This document shows, piece by piece, positions 33,269 through 40,778 of a DNA stretch of 64,000 nt (the stretch's first letter is position 1; each line of letters begins with the position of its first letter). This DNA comes from Nitratidesulfovibrio sp. (GTDB lineage: Bacteria > Desulfobacterota > Desulfovibrionia > Desulfovibrionales > Desulfovibrionaceae), in assembly GCF_040373385.1 (NCBI RefSeq), contig NZ_JBDXXH010000003.1:1-64000 (forward strand). The letters are read 5' to 3'. The notes under the pieces were generated by a model. The model made no database searches, had not been told where the DNA came from, and saw only the letters and a list, made by a program, of their open reading frames with translations. The translations under genes were made by a program, and so were the position numbers.

Positions 33269-33478
33269 ATGAAAGTCAGCGCCCGCAATCTTATCCCCGG
33301 CAAGGTCAAGGAAATCACCGTTGGTGCGGTCAATTCGGAAGTGATCATCGAAGTGGCCCCCGGCATCGAAGTGGTGTCCATCATCACCAAGCGCTCGGTG
33401 GAAGACATGGGCCTCAAGAAGGGCTCGGACGTGAAGGCCATGGTCAAGGCCTCCAACGTCATGATCGTCACCGACTAG
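33269..33478 (+). CDS. mop: Mop-type molybdopterin/molybdate-binding protein
   Basis: The 69-residue protein is a single TOBE/Mop domain: MKVSARNLIPGKVKEITVG, the EVIIEVAPGIEVVSIIT core and the C-terminal GLKKGSDVKAMVKASNVMIV. Mop proteins form hexamers that bind molybdate or tungstate and store it for cofactor synthesis, relevant to formate dehydrogenases. The ATG at 33269 has AGGAGA upstream. A longer frame from 33146 is rejected because the TOBE fold begins at this Met. A strong terminator follows. It is divergent from the nickel importer. Confidence 0.93.
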   Translation: MKVSARNLIPGKVKEITVGAVNSEVIIEVAPGIEVVSIITKRSVEDMGLKKGSDVKAMVKASNVMIVTD

Positions 33479-33536
33479 CAGGTTCGGCGCGGGGCGCATG
33501 CGGCATGGCCCGACGCCCTGATGCTTCCAGGCGATG

Positions 33537-33568
33537 AAGCCCCCGCTCCGGAAAGAGCGGGGGCTTTT
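33537..33568 (+). terminator. Rho-independent terminator of mop
   Basis: AAGCCCCCGCTC (33537-33548) pairs with GAGCGGGGGCTT (33555-33566), followed by TT. Confidence 0.85.
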
Positions 33569-33616
33569 GCATGCGTCGGGTGGCTATGGAAACGCACTGG
33601 CCATGGAGTAGAGCAC

Positions 33617-33650
33617 AAGGCCCCCAGCGAAGTTTTTCGCCGGGGGCTTT
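33617..33650. terminator. Second stem-loop downstream of mop
   Basis: AAGGCCCCCAGCGAA pairs with TTCGCCGGGGGCTT with minor mismatches around a T-rich loop. It ends in TTTT on the + strand and could back up the mop terminator. Confidence 0.55.
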
Positions 33651-33717
33651 TGATGCCAAGCGGGGTGCGCCGCCGTGTCAAACGTCGCGCGCGGGTACAC
33701 GTTCGGGTCGGCAAACG

Positions 33718-33751
33718 CAAAAAAGGGTTGGAACGTTTGTTCCAACCCTTT
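33718..33751 (-). terminator. Terminator downstream of tRNA-Phe
   Basis: On the minus strand AAAGGGTTGGAAC pairs with GTTCCAACCCTTT, followed by a T run, about 11 bases beyond the tRNA 3' end. Confidence 0.85.
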
Positions 33752-33761
33752 GCTGTCTGCG

Positions 33762-33837
33762 TGGTGCCGAGGGAGAGAATTGAACTCCCGACACGGGGAT
33801 TTTCAGTCCCCTGCTCTACCAACTGAGCTACCTCGGC
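33762..33837 (-). tRNA. tRNA-Phe (GAA anticodon)
   Basis: The 76-base gene includes an encoded CCA. Acceptor GCCGAGG/CCTCGGC, D arm GCTCAGTTGGTAGAGC, anticodon arm GGGGA-CTGAAAA-TCCCC with anticodon GAA, and T arm with TTCAATT are all present. Confidence 0.97.
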
Positions 33838-34064
33838 GTCGCGGAGAACCTGAATAGGCAAAATGGATGGGCTTGGCAAGCACTTTTTGGCGCGAGGATG
33901 ATTTTTCTGCCGGACGGGGGCGGGGATTGAAGTCCCTCGGGTCCGACGGCTGGGATGGGTGGCTTGGCCGGTCGGCAGGTGCTACGCGCCGGGGCGTTTC
34001 ATGCGGGTTTGGGCCGCTCCGTGCTTCCCGGTGGTGGTGGGGGCTGCCGGTGTTTGCCCTTTCC

Positions 34065-34640
34065 CTACAGCAGCATGCGCTTGGCCTGGCGCATGGCGTT
34101 GCGGCAGTCGCACACGAAGCGGAAGGCCGCCCGGTGCCGGGGGGTGGCATCGCGCGGCAGCACGCCCGTTTCGGCCCAGGCGAACAGTTCGTCCATGGGC
34201 GCGGCCACGCTGAACCAGAAGCCCTGTTCCATGGGCACCGGGCTGTGCGCGTAGTGGCCGAACAGGATGCGGTCGTCCACGATGATGCACGGCGCGCAGG
34301 GCAGGGCGTGGGTTTCGTACACTTCCACCAGCCCTTCGTGGCGCACGGCCAGCCGCACGATGAAATCGCGCGAGGCAGCGAATTCGTGCCCCATCTGCAC
34401 CGCCGTCAGGTCCGGGCGCAGGGCGTGCAGGAATTCGTCCACCCAGCCCCGGCGGGATGCGAGCGGCACGGTGATCATCTGCAGGCGGCGGAAGGTGGGC
34501 TGGGCCAGGGCGGTGTGCAGCGCCTCGGCCAGCGCGGGCATGCGCCCGAATTCGGCGTACAGGGCCATGTGCAGCACGATGCGCTGGCGGGCTTCGGCCA
34601 GCACCTGCGGCAGGCTTGCGGTATGCAGGCCGACGTACAT
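34065..34640 (-). CDS. Unknown protein encoded with an SDR dehydrogenase
   Basis: The 191-residue protein has no signal peptide or membrane helix. Visible features are a helical N-terminal third, LASRRGWVDEFLHALRPDL, a central IVRLAVRHEGLVEVYETHALPCAPCIIVDDRILFGHYAHSP with a CAPC pair, and a C-terminal helix FVCDCRNAMRQAKRML. VYETHALPCAPCIIVDDRILFG resembles the read-out strand of small effector-like domains next to regulators, but I cannot name the family. It starts seven bases after the SDR stop with GAGGAG upstream, so the two form an operon. Confidence 0.7.
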   Translation of the reverse strand: MYVGLHTASLPQVLAEARQRIVLHMALYAEFGRMPALAEALHTALAQPTFRRLQMITVPLASRRGWVDEFLHALRPDLTAVQMGHEFAASRDFIVRLAVRHEGLVEVYETHALPCAPCIIVDDRILFGHYAHSPVPMEQGFWFSVAAPMDELFAWAETGVLPRDATPRHRAAFRFVCDCRNAMRQAKRMLL

Positions 34641-34646
34641 GCGGCG

Positions 34647-35573
34647 TTACTCCTCGTAGATCATCCGGCGGGTCATGCCGCCGTCCACCAGCCAGTTCTG
34701 CCCGGTGACGAACCCGGCGTCCTCCCCGGCCAGAAAGGCCACCAGCGCGGCCACGTCGCGCACCGTGCCCACGCGGCCCACGGGGTGCTGGGCGCGGTCG
34801 GCTTCCGTGTGCACTGGCGTTTCGCGGTGTGCCGCCTTGCGCAGGTGGCGTACCTCTATCCAGCCCGGCGAGATGCAGTTCACCCGCACCTCTGGGCCAA
34901 GGCTCACGGCCAGCGCGTGCGTCAGGGCAACCAGACCTCCCTTGGACGCGGCGTAGGCCTCGGTATGCGGTTCCGACTGCACGGCGCGGGTGGAGGCGAT
35001 GTTCACCACCACCCCGCGCGCGGCCCGCAGGTGGGGCACGGCGGCGCGCACCATGCGCATGGGGCCGGTCAGGTTCACGTCCAGCATGCGCTGCCAGTGG
35101 TCCATGTCCATGGTTGCCACGTCGGCGGGGCCGGAATGGGGATTGGCGATGCCCGCGTTGTTCACCAGCAGGTGCAGCCCGCCGAAACGGGCCACCGTGG
35201 CGGCCACGCAACGGTCCGCGTCGGCCTGTTCGGCCACGTTGCCGTGCAGGGCCAGCAGGGAAGGGGATGTCGTGGAAGCACCCGGATGTGCGGGTGACGG
35301 GGCGCCGTTGTCCGCCGCCAGTTCGGCGGCCAATGCTCCGGCCAATATTCCAGTAAGTCCGGCCAGCGCCTCGGCGTCGGCATCCATGGCGGCCACGCGC
35401 ATGCCGCAGGCCAGCAGATGCTCCACGATGCCCCGGCCAATGCCTTGCGCACCGCCGGTGACCAGCGCCACGCGGCCCGCCAGGGTTGGGGCGGGGGAAG
35501 GGAAATCGGCGTTCGGACACGGGGCGGGGTGTTCCACGGGGCTCCTGCGGCGGTGGGCGGCTGGCGCGGCCAT
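34647..35573 (-). CDS. Short-chain dehydrogenase/reductase (SDR)
   Basis: This is a classical SDR with cofactor loop TGGAQGIGRG, NNAG, the catalytic serine in NIASTR and the YAASK catalytic Tyr/Lys pair. The C-terminal segment GQNWLVDGGMTRRMI is typical of oxidoreductases of the FabG type. An Asp after strand 2 (MDADAEA) suggests NAD(H). An insert of ~20 residues (ADNGAPSPAHPGASTTSP) follows the first helix. Length from ATG 35573 is 308; GTG 35537, just after AGGAG, is a plausible alternative that trims 12 residues. Substrate unknown. It is transcribed with the downstream 191-residue protein. Confidence 0.85.
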   Translation of the reverse strand: MAAPAAHRRRSPVEHPAPCPNADFPSPAPTLAGRVALVTGGAQGIGRGIVEHLLACGMRVAAMDADAEALAGLTGILAGALAAELAADNGAPSPAHPGASTTSPSLLALHGNVAEQADADRCVAATVARFGGLHLLVNNAGIANPHSGPADVATMDMDHWQRMLDVNLTGPMRMVRAAVPHLRAARGVVVNIASTRAVQSEPHTEAYAASKGGLVALTHALAVSLGPEVRVNCISPGWIEVRHLRKAAHRETPVHTEADRAQHPVGRVGTVRDVAALVAFLAGEDAGFVTGQNWLVDGGMTRRMIYEE

Positions 35574-35671
35574 GGGGGTTGTTTCCCCGGCGGGCCGCTA
35601 CGCGCCACCGGCGCCCGGCGAGTCTAGCCCGCCTGCATCGCCGTGGCAACCGTGCGGCCCGTCACCATCAG

Positions 35672-36322
35672 TCACCACCAGTGCCGGGGGTAGCGCCGCC
35701 CGCGCGGGATGTTGTTCACCAGCAGGGCCACCACCAGCAGGGCGGCGGCCCCGGCGGCCACGGGCACCACGGCGTACTTGTAGCCCAGGGCCTGAATCTG
35801 CGGGCTGCCGGTGACGGCGATGAGCGCGGTGGCCCCGCCCGGCGGGTGCAGGGTGTCGGTCAGGTGCATCAGGGCGATGGCGGCGGCCACGGCCACTGCC
35901 GGGGCCAGCCACGCCGTGGCCAGCACCTGCGCTTCGGCCCCCGACATCCCGACCATGCCCGGTACCCCCAGGTTCCGCGCCACGAACACCCCCACCAGCG
36001 CTGACAGAACATGGCCGCCCAGCAGATTGCGCGGCTGCGAAAAGGGCGCGCCCGGCGCACCGTAGGCCAGCACCGCCGAGGCCCCGAACGAGCCGATGAG
36101 CACAAAGCCGTCGCCCGGCGAGGCTACCCGGTCGCACAGCCATGCCACCACGCCGATGCCGCACAGCGCGCCGATGAACGACCACAGGGTTTCGGAAATG
36201 TCGGGTCTGGGCAGCAGGCCCAGCAGGCCGGGGCGGCAGTTGTCGCGGCCGCAGCCGCACATCTTGCGGAAATAGTCCATGGTGTGGTCGCAGGCAGAAG
36301 GGTGGATGAAGGCCGGGTGCAC
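35672..36322 (-). CDS. HPP family integral membrane protein
   Basis: The 216-residue protein carries the signature LTDTLHPPGGATALIAVTG that names the HPP family. About four to five membrane helices follow an N-terminal cysteine-bearing segment (KMCGCGRDNCRPG). HPP proteins are membrane proteins linked in some organisms to nitrite transport; no link to nrfHA is shown here. The start is GTG 36322 (with TAGGGA upstream) or ATG 36280. The SDR gene lies 98 bases downstream on the same strand. Confidence 0.85.
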   Translation of the reverse strand: MHPAFIHPSACDHTMDYFRKMCGCGRDNCRPGLLGLLPRPDISETLWSFIGALCGIGVVAWLCDRVASPGDGFVLIGSFGASAVLAYGAPGAPFSQPRNLLGGHVLSALVGVFVARNLGVPGMVGMSGAEAQVLATAWLAPAVAVAAAIALMHLTDTLHPPGGATALIAVTGSPQIQALGYKYAVVPVAAGAAALLVVALLVNNIPRGRRYPRHWW

Positions 36323-36592
36323 AAGGTCGATCCCTACGGGCCGGGGGGCGGAATCCGGTCGTAACGCCGCACCCGGCAGCAGTGCAGGCTACCTTGGCGC
36401 AACCGCATCCGCCGTGACCGTGGTCACATTTCCGGAAATGGCGCCGGACTGTGCCCTCATGCTGCTGTTGCGGTGGTTGCAGGCGGCGGGTGCGGTCAGC
36501 CCCCGGCAACCATTCGGGAATCCATCGATAACCTGCCGCAATGGTGGGTCTTTCACTGTCCCGGCGGAAAAGGTGGGTTTTCCACAGATTTC
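36323..36592. other. Divergent intergenic region, left part
   Basis: No gene is seen between the HPP gene (-) and the phenylacetate-CoA ligase-like gene (+). GC drops towards the right, where the inverted repeat at 36593 lies. Confidence 0.35.
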
Positions 36593-36625
36593 ATCAACAT
36601 GTGGAAACACTTTTATCATGTTGAT
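36593..36625. promoter_or_regulatory. Inverted repeat upstream of the CoA ligase-like gene
   Basis: ATCAACATG (36593-36601) and CATGTTGAT (36617-36625) are exact reverse complements 15 bases apart, in AT-rich DNA about 140 bases before the ATG at 36763. A repressor or activator site is likely; the regulator is unknown. Confidence 0.45.
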
Positions 36626-36762
36626 ATGAAAGGGAATGAAAAAATATTCTTGCCAACCTGTAGTGCGCGGGCTATGGGCGAATCCTGCACATGCATCGGG
36701 CGCCGCGTTCCTGTTCCGGGGGCCGCGCGCACCGTACGCCACGATACCAAGGAGCCCACCGC

Positions 36763-38028
36763 ATGACCCGCAAGGACCGTACCGAAGGCATCTACAGCCG
36801 CCGCGAGGTGCTCGACGAGAGCGAACGCAGGCAATACTACCTCATCCAGCTGAAGGATCTGCTTTCCTACGCCTACCGCTATTCCGAGGACGTGAAGAAG
36901 CGCTTCGACCGCGCCCAGTTCAACGTGGAGAAGTTCAAGACCCTCACGGACCTCAAGCACATTCCCATCCTCAAGAAGAAGGAACTCATCTTCCTCCAGT
37001 CCATGGGGCCGCGCCTTGGCGGGCTGTTGACCAAGGACCTTGGCGAGTTGAAGCGCGTGTTCCTGTCGCCCGGCCCCATCTTCGACCCCGAAGACCGCGC
37101 CGACGACTACTGGGGCTACACCGAGGCCTTCTATTCCGTGGGCTTCCGCCCCGGCGACGTGGCCCAGATCACCTTCAACTACCACCTCGCCCCGGCGGGC
37201 CTGATGTTCGAGGAACCCCTGCGCAACCTGGGTTGCGCCGTGGTGCCCGCAGGCCCCGGCAACGCGGCCACGCAGCTCGAGATCATGTCCAAGCTGCGCG
37301 TGTCCGGCTATGTGGGCACGCCCAGCTACCTCCTGCACCTTGCCCAGAAGGCCGAGGAAAAGGGCATGAACCTGCGCAAGGACCTGTTCCTTGAAGTGGG
37401 CTTCGTCACCGGTGAAAAATTCTCCGAAAAGCTGCGCGCGCAGCTCGAGAAGAAGTTCGACCTCATCATGCGCCAGGGCTACGGCACGGCGGACGTGGGC
37501 TGCATCGGCTACGAATGCTTCCACAAGACCGGCCTGCACATCGCCAACCGCTGCTACGTGGAAATCTGCCATCCGGACACCGGCATTCCGCTGAAGGACG
37601 GCGAGGTGGGCGAAATCGTGGTCACGGCCTTCAACAAGACCTACCCGCTGATCCGCCTGGCCACTGGCGACCTGTCGTACATCGACCGTTCGCCCTGCCC
37701 CTGCGGCCGCACCAGCCCGCGCCTTGGCTCCATCGTGGGCCGCGTGGACACCACCGCGCGCATCAAGGGCATGTTCGTGTACCCGCACCAGGTGGAACAG
37801 GTCATGTCGCGCTTCGAGGAAATCAAGCGCTGGCAGATCGAGGTCACCAACCCCGGCGGCATCGACGAAATGACCCTGTTCATCGAGGCCAGCAACTTCA
37901 AGCGCGAGGACGAACTGCTCCACCAGTTCCGCGAGAAGATCAAGCTGCGCCCGGAACTGAAGATCCTTGCGCCCGGCACCCTGCCCCCGCAGATCCGTCC
38001 CATCGAGGACAAGCGGGTATGGGACTAG
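36763..38028 (+). CDS. Phenylacetate-CoA ligase-like AMP-forming enzyme
   Basis: This 421-residue protein of the PaaK-type adenylate-forming family activates a carboxylic acid with ATP and CoA. Visible features: the FLSPGPIFDPE region where the usual Ser/Thr/Gly-rich P-loop would lie but is poor, GTPSYLLHLAQ, MRQGYGTADVGCIGYEC (adenine region), LIRLATGDLS and RTSPRLGSIVGRVD with the hinge Asp, then KIKLRPEL. The degraded ATP loop (no SSGTTG run) hints at an unusual nucleotide site. The ATG at 36763 follows AAGGAG. Many sulfate reducers carry several such ligases for aryl acids. The next gene overlaps its stop by ten bases. Confidence 0.82.
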   Translation: MTRKDRTEGIYSRREVLDESERRQYYLIQLKDLLSYAYRYSEDVKKRFDRAQFNVEKFKTLTDLKHIPILKKKELIFLQSMGPRLGGLLTKDLGELKRVFLSPGPIFDPEDRADDYWGYTEAFYSVGFRPGDVAQITFNYHLAPAGLMFEEPLRNLGCAVVPAGPGNAATQLEIMSKLRVSGYVGTPSYLLHLAQKAEEKGMNLRKDLFLEVGFVTGEKFSEKLRAQLEKKFDLIMRQGYGTADVGCIGYECFHKTGLHIANRCYVEICHPDTGIPLKDGEVGEIVVTAFNKTYPLIRLATGDLSYIDRSPCPCGRTSPRLGSIVGRVDTTARIKGMFVYPHQVEQVMSRFEEIKRWQIEVTNPGGIDEMTLFIEASNFKREDELLHQFREKIKLRPELKILAPGTLPPQIRPIEDKRVWD

Positions 38029-39683
38029 CCGGAACCCGGCATATCAGCGGACGCGGGGCGGGAAGTTTCCTGCCCTGCGTGCCGCTGCTTCTGCTCGTGC
38101 TGCTGGCGGGCGGCTGCGCTGCGGCGCGGCCGCCCGACAGCGGCGGGGGCACGAGGGGCGCGACGGTTGCCGTACCGGTGACCGCGATAGCGGCCACGAC
38201 CACACCGGGGGCCGCACGCATGGGCATGCCCACTCCCCGCCTGCCCGACGGCACGCTGGTGACGGTGTCGAAGGCCGGGGAAATCCGTACCCTGGATCCG
38301 GCGGACGCCGCACGGCAGGCCCTGCGTCACGACTACATCCTGCTGGGTGAGTCGCACACCAGCGCGTGCGACCACCGGGCGCAGGCCGCGTTCATCACCG
38401 CCCTGCTGGCGGAAGGCGCGCGCCCGGCCATAGGCCTTGAGATGGTGCCCCGCGACGGGCAGCCCGCGCTGGACGAATTTTCGCGGGGGGCCACCCCGCT
38501 GGACAAGCTTTCCGATGCCCTGGACTGGCCGAAGACCTGGGGCTACGACTTCGAGCTGTACAAGCCCGTGTTTGTCGTGGCCGACTGGGCGCGCCTGCCC
38601 GTGCACGGCCTGAACGTGCCCCAGCGCGTGGTGCGCCAGGTGAGCCGGGGCGGGCTGGAATCCGTGGCCGAGGCCGACCGGGTCTGGCTGCCGCCGTCCA
38701 TCATCGCGCCCGCGCCGGAGCAGCGCGCCACGCTGACCGCCATTTTCCGCGAGCACGCGGCCATGCGGACCGGGCGTGCCGGTGGTGCTGGGCAAACCGC
38801 ACCGCAGGGGCAGCAGCCCCAGACCGGGCAGCCCCAGAAGGGTCAGCCGCAGATCGGGCAGATTCAGGCCGGGGAGCAGCCAGTCGCAACGCCATCCGCT
38901 GTACAGGCGGCTTCCGTCACCCCAATCACTCCAATCACCCCCGTCCCCCCCGTCCCCCCAGTTGAGTCGGAAGCCGCATCATCCGTCACGCCATCCTCTG
39001 CGCCATCGGTCACCCCCGCCAACGACGCCGAAGCCCTCGAACGGTTCCTGCTGGTGCAGTCGCTGTGGGATTCGGCCATGGCCCACCAGGCGGTGCGGGT
39101 GCGCGTGGCCCACGGTGGCCCGGTGGTCATTCTTGCGGGCGGCGGGCATGTGGAGTTCGGCTGGGGCATCGCCCGGCGCATTCGCCTGCTGGACCCGGAT
39201 GCTCACGTGCTGCTGGTGATGCCGTGGCGCATCGCGCCGGATGCGGATGTCAGGCCCCCGGTGCCCGACGCCAAGGGCGCGCCCGCAAATGTTTCTGTCG
39301 CGGAATCTGCGGACACCCCGCCCGATGCGGCGCAGGCCGACATGTTCTGGGTGTGCCGGGCAGAGCCGGAACCGCCGCGCCCCATGCCCGGCATGCCAGC
39401 CGCTGCGGGCGGCCCCGCACGGCCCCGTCTGGGCCTGCTGTTGCAGCAGGAAGCGGACGGCGCGCGCGTGGAACAGGTGGAGCCGGGCTCCGTGGCCGAG
39501 CGCGCCGGGTTCCGTCCGGGCGACCTCATCCTGCGTGTGGGTGACCGCGTGGTGGACAGTATGCGCGTGCTGCACGAGGCGGGCGCGGCTGCCGTGGCCG
39601 CCGGGCAGGACGTGCGCTTTACCGTGCGCGGTCCCGGCGCTGCCGACGGCGAACGGGTGTTGACCGTACCCGGCCTGAAGTAG
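38019..39683 (+). CDS. ChaN family lipoprotein with C-terminal PDZ domain
   Basis: The 554-residue protein starts at ATG 38019, inside the end of the ligase gene. A lipobox LLAGGC (about Cys29) makes it a lipoprotein. Residues ~95-250 and ~350-420 form a ChaN (DUF399) domain: DYILLGESHTSACDHRAQAAF, IGLEMVPRDGQPALDEF, GYDFELYKPVF and VVILAGGGHVEFGWGI. ChaN proteins bind heme or iron. A ~95-residue Gln/Gly/Pro/Thr-rich insert (GQQPQTGQPQKGQPQ, then TPITPVPPVPP) splits the domain. Residues ~465-550 are a PDZ domain (RLGLLLQQEADG, VEQVEPGSVAERAGFRPGD). Role in iron/heme handling is inferred. Confidence 0.83.
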   Translation: MGLAGTRHISGRGAGSFLPCVPLLLLVLLAGGCAAARPPDSGGGTRGATVAVPVTAIAATTTPGAARMGMPTPRLPDGTLVTVSKAGEIRTLDPADAARQALRHDYILLGESHTSACDHRAQAAFITALLAEGARPAIGLEMVPRDGQPALDEFSRGATPLDKLSDALDWPKTWGYDFELYKPVFVVADWARLPVHGLNVPQRVVRQVSRGGLESVAEADRVWLPPSIIAPAPEQRATLTAIFREHAAMRTGRAGGAGQTAPQGQQPQTGQPQKGQPQIGQIQAGEQPVATPSAVQAASVTPITPITPVPPVPPVESEAASSVTPSSAPSVTPANDAEALERFLLVQSLWDSAMAHQAVRVRVAHGGPVVILAGGGHVEFGWGIARRIRLLDPDAHVLLVMPWRIAPDADVRPPVPDAKGAPANVSVAESADTPPDAAQADMFWVCRAEPEPPRPMPGMPAAAGGPARPRLGLLLQQEADGARVEQVEPGSVAERAGFRPGDLILRVGDRVVDSMRVLHEAGAAAVAAGQDVRFTVRGPGAADGERVLTVPGLK

Positions 39684-39934
39684 CAGTTTTCCGCAGCCAC
39701 CCGCGCTGCCGTGCGTCCCGAGTTTTTGCCACGGACAGCGGTTGCGCAGGGGAGGGTTGCGTTGCGGAATCGGACGAATTGGAATTTGATTGGTTCGCCC
39801 CGATTGGCATGCGTCAACGGGGTGCGTCCTGCCGGAGTGGGCCCCGTTGGGCATGGGAATCCGGCGTACCCGCGCCATCATGAGCAAACGTACAAGCCAC
39901 GAGCATGCGCCGGATACCCCGGCCGGAGGATGGA

Positions 39935-40342
39935 ATGCTGTATTGCGCCGTGCTGACCCCCCTCGGCGATGACGGTTTCGCCGTGGACTTTCCCGATTTT
40001 CCCGATGCCGCCCCCGGTGACATGGGCGCTGATACCTTGTGCGAGGCCTACGGCATGGCCGAGGAAGCACTGGCCGAACACGTGCGCGGGCTGCTGGCCC
40101 GTGGCGAAACCCTGCCCGAACCCACCCCGCCGGACCGGTTGCCCACGGCCCCGCCCGCTGGCGCCGCCCTGTTCATGGTGCCCGTGCGCCTGGAACCGCG
40201 CCGGGTGGTCAAGGTAACCCTGACCATGACCGAGCAGGAAAAGGACACGCTGGATGCCGTGGCCGCCGACTGGAACATGAGCCGGTCGCAGGTGGTGGTG
40301 GCGGCGATTCGTGACCTTTGCGACCGCATGGGCTGCCCCTGA
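39935..40342 (+). CDS. HicB family antitoxin-like protein (no HicA partner seen)
   Basis: The 135-residue protein shows the HicB layout: an N-terminal partial RNase-H-like fold (MLYCAVLTPLGDDGFAVDFP, ADTLCEAYGMAEEALAEHV) and a C-terminal ribbon-helix-helix DNA-binding part (KVTLTMTEQEKDTLDAVA, MSRSQVVVAAIRDLC). HicB normally neutralises the HicA mRNA nuclease and represses its operon. No HicA (~60-80 residues, dsRBD-like with a catalytic His) is encoded within 250 bases upstream or 430 downstream. The ATG at 39935 has GGAGGA upstream. Confidence 0.82.
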   Translation: MLYCAVLTPLGDDGFAVDFPDFPDAAPGDMGADTLCEAYGMAEEALAEHVRGLLARGETLPEPTPPDRLPTAPPAGAALFMVPVRLEPRRVVKVTLTMTEQEKDTLDAVAADWNMSRSQVVVAAIRDLCDRMGCP

Positions 40343-40351
40343 CGCAGGCGG

Positions 40352-40560
40352 CGTCTTACGGCCGATGGCTGCGTCAGGCGGCCCTTCCGCTCCGGTCGGG
40401 TACGAGAAGAGTACGCTCCCGTCGCAAAAGGGCCGCCTTCCTTGCCCTCGACGCACAATCCGCCGTCTGCGCCGGTCGCGCCGTGGGCCGGTAAATGCAA
40501 CGCCCTTGGGACAAACGCCCTCACGTCAGGGCCGCCTTCCTTGCTCTCGGCACGAAATCC
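40352..40560. repeat. Dispersed modular repeat, copy B2 plus a second partial 3' module
   Basis: 40352-40462 parallels copy B1: GGCTGCGTCAGGCGG, GTACGAGAAGAGTACGCTCCC-like middle and GGGCCGCCTTCCTTGCC. The arms GGCGGCCCTT and AAGGGCCGCC can pair around the GTAC core. At 40525-40560 the 3' module recurs (GTCAGGGCCGCCTTCCTTGC...GAAATCC). The rest of the gap to mutM (40561-40778) shows no gene. Confidence 0.65.
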
Positions 40561-40778
40561 ACGGCAAACGCGCAGGTTGTGCCTGAGGCCGGAAAGACGA
40601 TGGCAGTGGGGCAAACGCTGTCGCGCATGATACCAAGCGACGGATTGCCACCTTCCCTGTTTCCCCGCCAATTCCGCCCCGTCATGCGCGGGCCTGCTGA
40701 CAGGCCGCGTCGGCGTGCCTATGGTGTGCCGATGCGGTTTGTTTTTCGTCATCGCACGTCAGTCACGTGGAGTTGCCC

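Noticed and set aside
39684..39934. HicA toxin gene upstream of hicB
   Set aside because: Frames in this gap lack the HicA dsRBD-like fold and catalytic histidine context and have no ribosome-binding site.
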